Positions 60,483 to 64,000 of a stretch of DNA of 64,000 nucleotides are shown here, piece after piece. This stretch comes from Capilliphycus robustus (lineage in GTDB: Bacteria > Cyanobacteriota > Cyanobacteriia > Cyanobacteriales > Microcoleaceae). Location: the NCBI RefSeq assembly GCF_034932365.1, contig NZ_JAYGHR010000004.1, positions 1-64,000 of the forward strand, read 5' to 3'. A program made the translations under genes and the position numbers. The first letter of the stretch is position 1. Each line of letters opens with the position of its first letter. The notes beneath the pieces were generated by a model. The model was not told the DNA's origin. It made no database searches and worked only from the letters and a program-made list of their open reading frames with translations.

Positions 60483-61604
60483 CTACCGAAGTTCTATCAT
60501 CCGTTTTCTCAAAATTTGAACGATGTATTCGGCAGCATGACCATCTCCAAACGGATTAATGGCTGTTGCCATTTTTTTATAAGCTTCTAAATTGGTTAAT
60601 AATTCGGTTGCCGCTTCTACAATTTCTGTGGTTTCTGTTCCGACAAGTTTGGCAGTTCCCGCAGTAATGGCTTCAGGTCGTTCCGTCGTTTTTCGTAAAA
60701 CCAAGACAGGTTTTCCTAAACTGGGAGCTTCTTCTTGTAATCCTCCAGAATCGGTTAAAACAAAATAACAGCGATCAATTGCCGCAACTAATTCACAATA
60801 ATCAAGCGGTTCAGTTAAAAAGATTCTCGGATGATTTCCTAATATTTTTTGCAACGGTTCTCGTACAGTTGGATTTCGATGCAACGGTAAAAGTAACGCC
60901 GTATCGGTAAATTTATCTAAAATATTCAGAAAACTTTCAGCAATTTGAGTCAGAGGAGTTCCCCAATTTTCCCGACGATGAACCGTTGCTAAAATCAGCC
61001 GATATTGACTCTTGTTCAAATGAGCAACGTTTAACTCAGGTTGACGTTTCACCACCGATAATAACGCATCAATCACCGTATTTCCGGTATGATGAACTTC
61101 TCCCAAAACCCCCGAATTTATTAAATTTTCTACCGCTTGCGTTGTGGGTGCAAAATGAAACTGAGTCAGTTGAGAAATTAAACGTCGGTTGGCTTCTTCA
61201 GGATAAGGATTAAAAATATCATTCGTGCGTAACCCCGCTTCAACATGACCTACAGGGATTTTCTGATAAAATGCTGCTAACGCCGCAGCAAACGCCGTTG
61301 TCGTGTCTCCCTGAACGATAATAATATCAGGACGAAGCTGTTGAAATAAACCTTCTAACCCCTGCAAACTCCGCCAAGTAATATCCGTCAACGTTTGCGA
61401 AGTCTGCATAATTTCCAAATTATAATCAGCATTGAGGTTAAACAGTTCCATGACTTGTTTAACCATTTCTCGATGCTGACCTGTTAAAATAACCTGAGTC
61501 TCAAACTCAGAAGCCAGTTGTAACTGTTGGATGACGGGAGCCAGTTTAATCGCTTCAGGACGAGTCCCAAGGACAACAGCCACTCGAATACGAGAATTGA
61601 TCAT
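60483..61604 (-). CDS. wecB: UDP-N-acetylglucosamine 2-epimerase (non-hydrolysing)
   Basis: This 373-residue enzyme interconverts UDP-GlcNAc and UDP-ManNAc, the precursor of ManNAc-containing surface polysaccharides. Family signatures are VVLGTRPEAIKLAPVI at the N-terminus, LTGQHREM, IIVQGDTTTAFAAALAAFY, HVEAGLRT, and LTDSGGLQEEAPSLGKPVLV with RKTTERPEA. Length is normal. No other capsule genes are adjacent. Start ATG 61604. Confidence 0.94.
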   Translation of the reverse strand: MINSRIRVAVVLGTRPEAIKLAPVIQQLQLASEFETQVILTGQHREMVKQVMELFNLNADYNLEIMQTSQTLTDITWRSLQGLEGLFQQLRPDIIIVQGDTTTAFAAALAAFYQKIPVGHVEAGLRTNDIFNPYPEEANRRLISQLTQFHFAPTTQAVENLINSGVLGEVHHTGNTVIDALLSVVKRQPELNVAHLNKSQYRLILATVHRRENWGTPLTQIAESFLNILDKFTDTALLLPLHRNPTVREPLQKILGNHPRIFLTEPLDYCELVAAIDRCYFVLTDSGGLQEEAPSLGKPVLVLRKTTERPEAITAGTAKLVGTETTEIVEAATELLTNLEAYKKMATAINPFGDGHAAEYIVQILRKRMIELR

Positions 61605-62202
61605 TGCACTAAATAGAGATACAGAGCAAACTCAGCAATCAGAAAATCGAGACAGATGTTAGAGTTGATACAGTTTTATACCCAGAAGACTTATTTATAA
61701 TTCAAACAGAGTCACCAAATCAAACCCCTCAATCCAGACGTTAACGATTATATCCTTATCCTCCCGCCTCAAACCCATCCGTTACAACCGTTATCCCTTA
61801 CAATATCCGTTTCCAAAGCCATTAAGCTAAAACCCCCCAAGTTAATCTATCCGTTACATCCCCGCCTCACAAAATCCTCACAATCTTTCGTTATCTTACA
61901 AATACAGATAAAAACCCAGATAAATCCCGCTAGTCGCAGTTGATAAAAAGGCTAGCCGATAAATCCCGTCAAACACTTAATAATCGACGGGTCAGTTATA
62001 AGACAGCTTCCAGAGCCATTTGCTTTGGGAGCTGTCTCGTTTTAGGAGTTTTTGACCTCTTATTAATCGAGAGGGGGGATTAATAACAAATGTAGAGTGG
62101 TTTTTGATTCCAGATTGATCAACAGATTAACCCGGTTTTCTCAAGGTTATGATAACCGAAAAACCGGGTTTTTTGCTAATCCATCAAATCAAGTTAAAAG
62201 TT
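61605..62202. other. Intergenic region with two hairpins (598 bp)
   Basis: No credible gene. A hairpin AGACAGCTTCC / GGGAGCTGTCT lies near 62000-62036, followed by CGTTTTA. A stronger hairpin is listed separately at 62129-62174. A small RNA ending at either hairpin is possible but unsupported. Confidence 0.4.
62129..62174 (+). terminator. Terminator-like hairpin AACCCGGTTTT / AAAACCGGGTT + T6
   Basis: A perfect 11-bp outer stem encloses an inner stem GGTTAT-G-ATAACC and is followed by TTTT on the plus strand. No plus-strand gene ends just before it, so it may terminate an unannotated transcript or be a dispersed hairpin. It also lies beyond the stop of the minus-strand repeat protein at 62203. 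Confidence 0.6.
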
Positions 62203-63414
62203 TTAGTCGTCATCCCAACGATCATCATCATCCCAGTCGTCATCCCAACGATCATCATCATCCGAGTCGTCATCCCAACGATCATCATCATCCCAATCGT
62301 AATTTACACCGGGTCGAGCTACCCCAGTCGGAATGACCGGCGAACCATCTGTCCGAGTAATCGAAAACGCATCGAAATCTTCATCATCCAGTATACCGGA
62401 AACATTGACAACTTCACCCGGAACTAATTGTAAAAATTGTGAGTCGGGTAAATCGGCATCAACTAATAACGGACTGCCGTTAATATCAAGCAGAAATTCA
62501 TCATTATCAACTAAATTAATCACCGTTCCGGTAACAGTTGAACCGGGAACAATGGGAGGAACAACCGGAGGAACAACCCCAGTCGGAATTACAGGTGAAC
62601 CGTCTACCCGAGTAATTGAAAACGCATCTAAATCTTCATCATCGAGTATACCCGAAACATTGACAACTTCACCCGGAACTAATTGTAAAAATTGTGAGTC
62701 GGGTAAATCGGCATCCACTAATAACGGACTGCCGTTAATATCGAGCAGAAATTCATCATTATCAACTAAATTAATCACCGTTCCGGTAACAGTTGAACCG
62801 GGAACAATGGGAGGAACAACCGGAGGAACAACCGGAGGAACAACCCCAGTCGGAATTACAGGCGAACCATCAACCCGAGTTACTGAAAAGGTATCGAAAT
62901 CTTCATCATCGAGTATACCGGAAACATTCACCACTTCACCCGGAACTAAGGGTAAAAATTGTGAGTCGGGTAAGTCGGCATCCACTAATAACGGACTGCC
63001 ATTAATATCTAGCAGAAACGCATCATTATCAACTAAATTAATTACCGTTCCGGTAACAGTTGTACCCACCATTGGAGGAATACCGACAGGAGGATCGGGA
63101 GGATTTCCAATCAAAGGATCGGCGGGAATTTCTGGGGGAAGTACGGGTTTATTTCCGCCCAAAACGACAGAACCATCGGGGCGAGTAATGGAGGGGCTAT
63201 CGATTTCTAAACCGTCAAATTCCCCCACAAAAACGTTAACCGTTTCACCGATCATTAAACCCAATTGATCGGCATCTAAAGGCGTAGGATCGACAATGGT
63301 AGTACCCCCCGACCAATTTAAAGTAAAATCGTCTCCATTGTCTACAAAACCGCCCACAACTCCGGTAACAGTTGCTCCGGGAAATAAACCTGCTAAGGGA
63401 TTGGGTTCAATCAT
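62203..63414 (-). CDS. Repeat protein with OB-like units and Asp/Trp-rich tail
   Basis: This 403-residue protein has no signal peptide. A divergent first unit (about 12-95) is followed by three near-identical 70-residue units starting at about 119, 208 and 293 (VTGTVINLVDND, FLLDINGSPLLVDADLPD, LVPGEVVNVSGILDDEDF). These are joined by VVPPVVPP linkers. The pattern GTV...VNVSG resembles small OB-fold (DUF5666-like) domains; that is inference. The last 30 residues are three decamers of type WDDDDRWDDD, strongly acidic and possibly Ca-binding. The near-identity of the units at DNA level shows recent duplication. The Ca or adhesion role is unproven. Confidence 0.8.
   Translation of the reverse strand: MIEPNPLAGLFPGATVTGVVGGFVDNGDDFTLNWSGGTTIVDPTPLDADQLGLMIGETVNVFVGEFDGLEIDSPSITRPDGSVVLGGNKPVLPPEIPADPLIGNPPDPPVGIPPMVGTTVTGTVINLVDNDAFLLDINGSPLLVDADLPDSQFLPLVPGEVVNVSGILDDEDFDTFSVTRVDGSPVIPTGVVPPVVPPVVPPIVPGSTVTGTVINLVDNDEFLLDINGSPLLVDADLPDSQFLQLVPGEVVNVSGILDDEDLDAFSITRVDGSPVIPTGVVPPVVPPIVPGSTVTGTVINLVDNDEFLLDINGSPLLVDADLPDSQFLQLVPGEVVNVSGILDDEDFDAFSITRTDGSPVIPTGVARPGVNYDWDDDDRWDDDSDDDDRWDDDWDDDDRWDDD
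62206..62305 (-). repeat. 30-bp tandem repeats coding the Asp/Trp tail
   Basis: Three units built on CGTCATCCCAACGATCATCA (plus strand) encode WDDDDRWDDD-type decamers. The array is unstable-looking and ends at the stop codon. Confidence 0.85.
62323..63057 (-). repeat. Three direct repeats of 255-267 bp within the repeat protein
   Basis: Repeat starts lie at complement positions 63057, 62790 and 62535. Units 2 and 3 are almost identical in DNA. A 12-bp linker block coding VPPV differs in number, explaining the change in period. Confidence 0.85.
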
Positions 63415-63553
63415 CTCTTGTCCTGCCTTTCTGAACTCGATGATGTTACTTTAAAAATTAAAAATGACAAGAAGATGACAGGGGGTTGATGTGACTTCAG
63501 TCACCCGTGTAGGGGTAATTTATGAATGACCTGTACCAATATTTTCACAAAAA

Positions 63554-63949
63554 TTAGTCGTAAATTTGATAACGAACCAAAGTCCGAAGCTGTGCGGGAG
63601 ATAAATTAAGCATCCGGGACATCTCGGCTTCGACATCAGCCACATCTGTCACCGGAAATTCAAATTCTAACTCTTTTAAGGTGGAACTATCGGTATCAAT
63701 ATCGACTTTGGTATAACCTCGTTTTTCGTAAATCTTTGCTTCAATAGAAATCAGTTGGACTTTCAGCAGCAGTTCAACTTCAGGTAATCTTCCCCCTTCT
63801 ACAGACACCCGTTCAATTTGGGGGGCTTCACCCAACACAACTTCTGTTGTCCAACCCGTTGCGATCCAAAACAATAAACCAATTAAGGGTAAAGGCAACC
63901 CAAACTCTAAACCCCAAGAATCAATGATTTGCCAATTTTTAAATTTCAT
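63554..63949 (-). CDS. Hypothetical protein with one membrane helix
   Basis: This 131-residue protein has an N-terminal hydrophobic helix (about 17-34; LPLPLIGLLFWIATGWTTEVV). The soluble part is rich in beta strands (EVELLLKVQLISIEAKIYEKRG) with a C-terminal helix (SPAQLRTLVRYQIYD). I do not recognise it. The topology suggests a bitopic inner-membrane or thylakoid protein. The next gene on this strand is the repeat protein, 139 bp downstream. Confidence 0.7.
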   Translation of the reverse strand: MKFKNWQIIDSWGLEFGLPLPLIGLLFWIATGWTTEVVLGEAPQIERVSVEGGRLPEVELLLKVQLISIEAKIYEKRGYTKVDIDTDSSTLKELEFEFPVTDVADVEAEMSRMLNLSPAQLRTLVRYQIYD

Positions 63950-64000
63950 AAGCAGCTCTGAAACTTTTATGCTATTTTAAATGATTATGGACTAATTTGG

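Noticed and set aside
62333..63268. 311-codon plus-strand open frame opposite the repeat protein
   Set aside because: It is antisense to a protein with repeated, low-complexity composition. The Ser/Thr/Gly-rich product mirrors the repeats and has no domain.
1..64000. CRISPR array, rRNA, tmRNA or prophage
   Set aside because: No spaced direct-repeat array, rRNA sequence, tmRNA signature or phage structural gene was found. The tandem repeats present have no spacers.

Overview
The window comes from a cyanobacterium. It carries psbA, which encodes the photosystem II D1 protein, and a phototaxis-type chemotaxis operon with bilin-binding-like GAF domains and PatA/PixG-type regulators. It also has a cyanobacterial DUF4079 gene and many copies of the HIP1 octamer GCGATCGC. 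Heptameric short tandem repeats, IS200/IS605 elements and secreted polysaccharide-active proteins fit a filamentous, mat- or bloom-forming lineage of the Oscillatoria/Planktothrix/Lyngbya kind. That placement is inference from gene content; no marker gene fixes the genus.

Layout. 1-6.7 kb: the 5' end of one tnpB element runs off the left edge. Then come an orphan gene, comM (DNA uptake/recombination), a HIT hydrolase, psbA, and a complete tnpB-only IS605-type element that faces away from the left copy. 6.8-13.6 kb: a secreted glycoside-hydrolase-like protein, a small orphan, a membrane-anchored beta-helix protein and class II fructose-bisphosphate aldolase. 13.9-18 kb: tRNA-Ser(CGA), comEC, a DUF4079 membrane protein and a YihY/BrkB membrane protein. 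18-21.3 kb: a response-regulator/histidine kinase and a REC-GGDEF-EAL protein, followed by a 395-bp non-autonomous IS605-like relic. 22.3-33.5 kb: a six-gene Pix/Tax-type taxis cluster (PatA-REC, CheY-like, PatA-REC, CheW, five-GAF chemoreceptor, CheA-REC). 33.7-41.4 kb: a zinc-ribbon membrane protein, mutS2, a ParD-like antitoxin interrupted by a stop codon, an EVE protein, an FHA-ABC transporter and small proteins. 41.4-48.3 kb: a tight three-gene signalling operon consisting of a REC-kinase, a LOV-containing hybrid kinase and a REC-PAS-GAF-adenylate cyclase. 48.7-58.4 kb: a fermentation block of ADP-forming acyl-CoA synthetase/GNAT, pflB, pflA and adhE, with hairpin repeat arrays between pflA and adhE. 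58.6-64 kb: thrC, a MoaD/ThiS-like protein, wecB, a repeat protein with an Asp/Trp tail, and a one-helix membrane protein.

How the genes work together. The central 30 kb is mostly signal transduction. I count eleven receiver domains, a multi-chromophore-type taxis receptor with its own CheA/CheW/CheY, a LOV photoreceptor kinase translationally coupled to an adenylate cyclase, and a c-di-GMP enzyme. This reads as light-controlled motility and lifestyle switching through phosphorelay, cAMP and c-di-GMP. The fermentation block would let the cell live through dark anoxia by converting pyruvate to formate and acetyl-CoA, then to acetate plus ATP or to ethanol.

Best candidates for new biology: the chemoreceptor with five tandem GAF domains, each with two cysteines exactly 28 residues apart; the LOV kinase/adenylate cyclase operon; the TTAC/TGTCAA family of autonomous and non-autonomous TnpB elements; and the hairpin repeat array in the fermentation locus.
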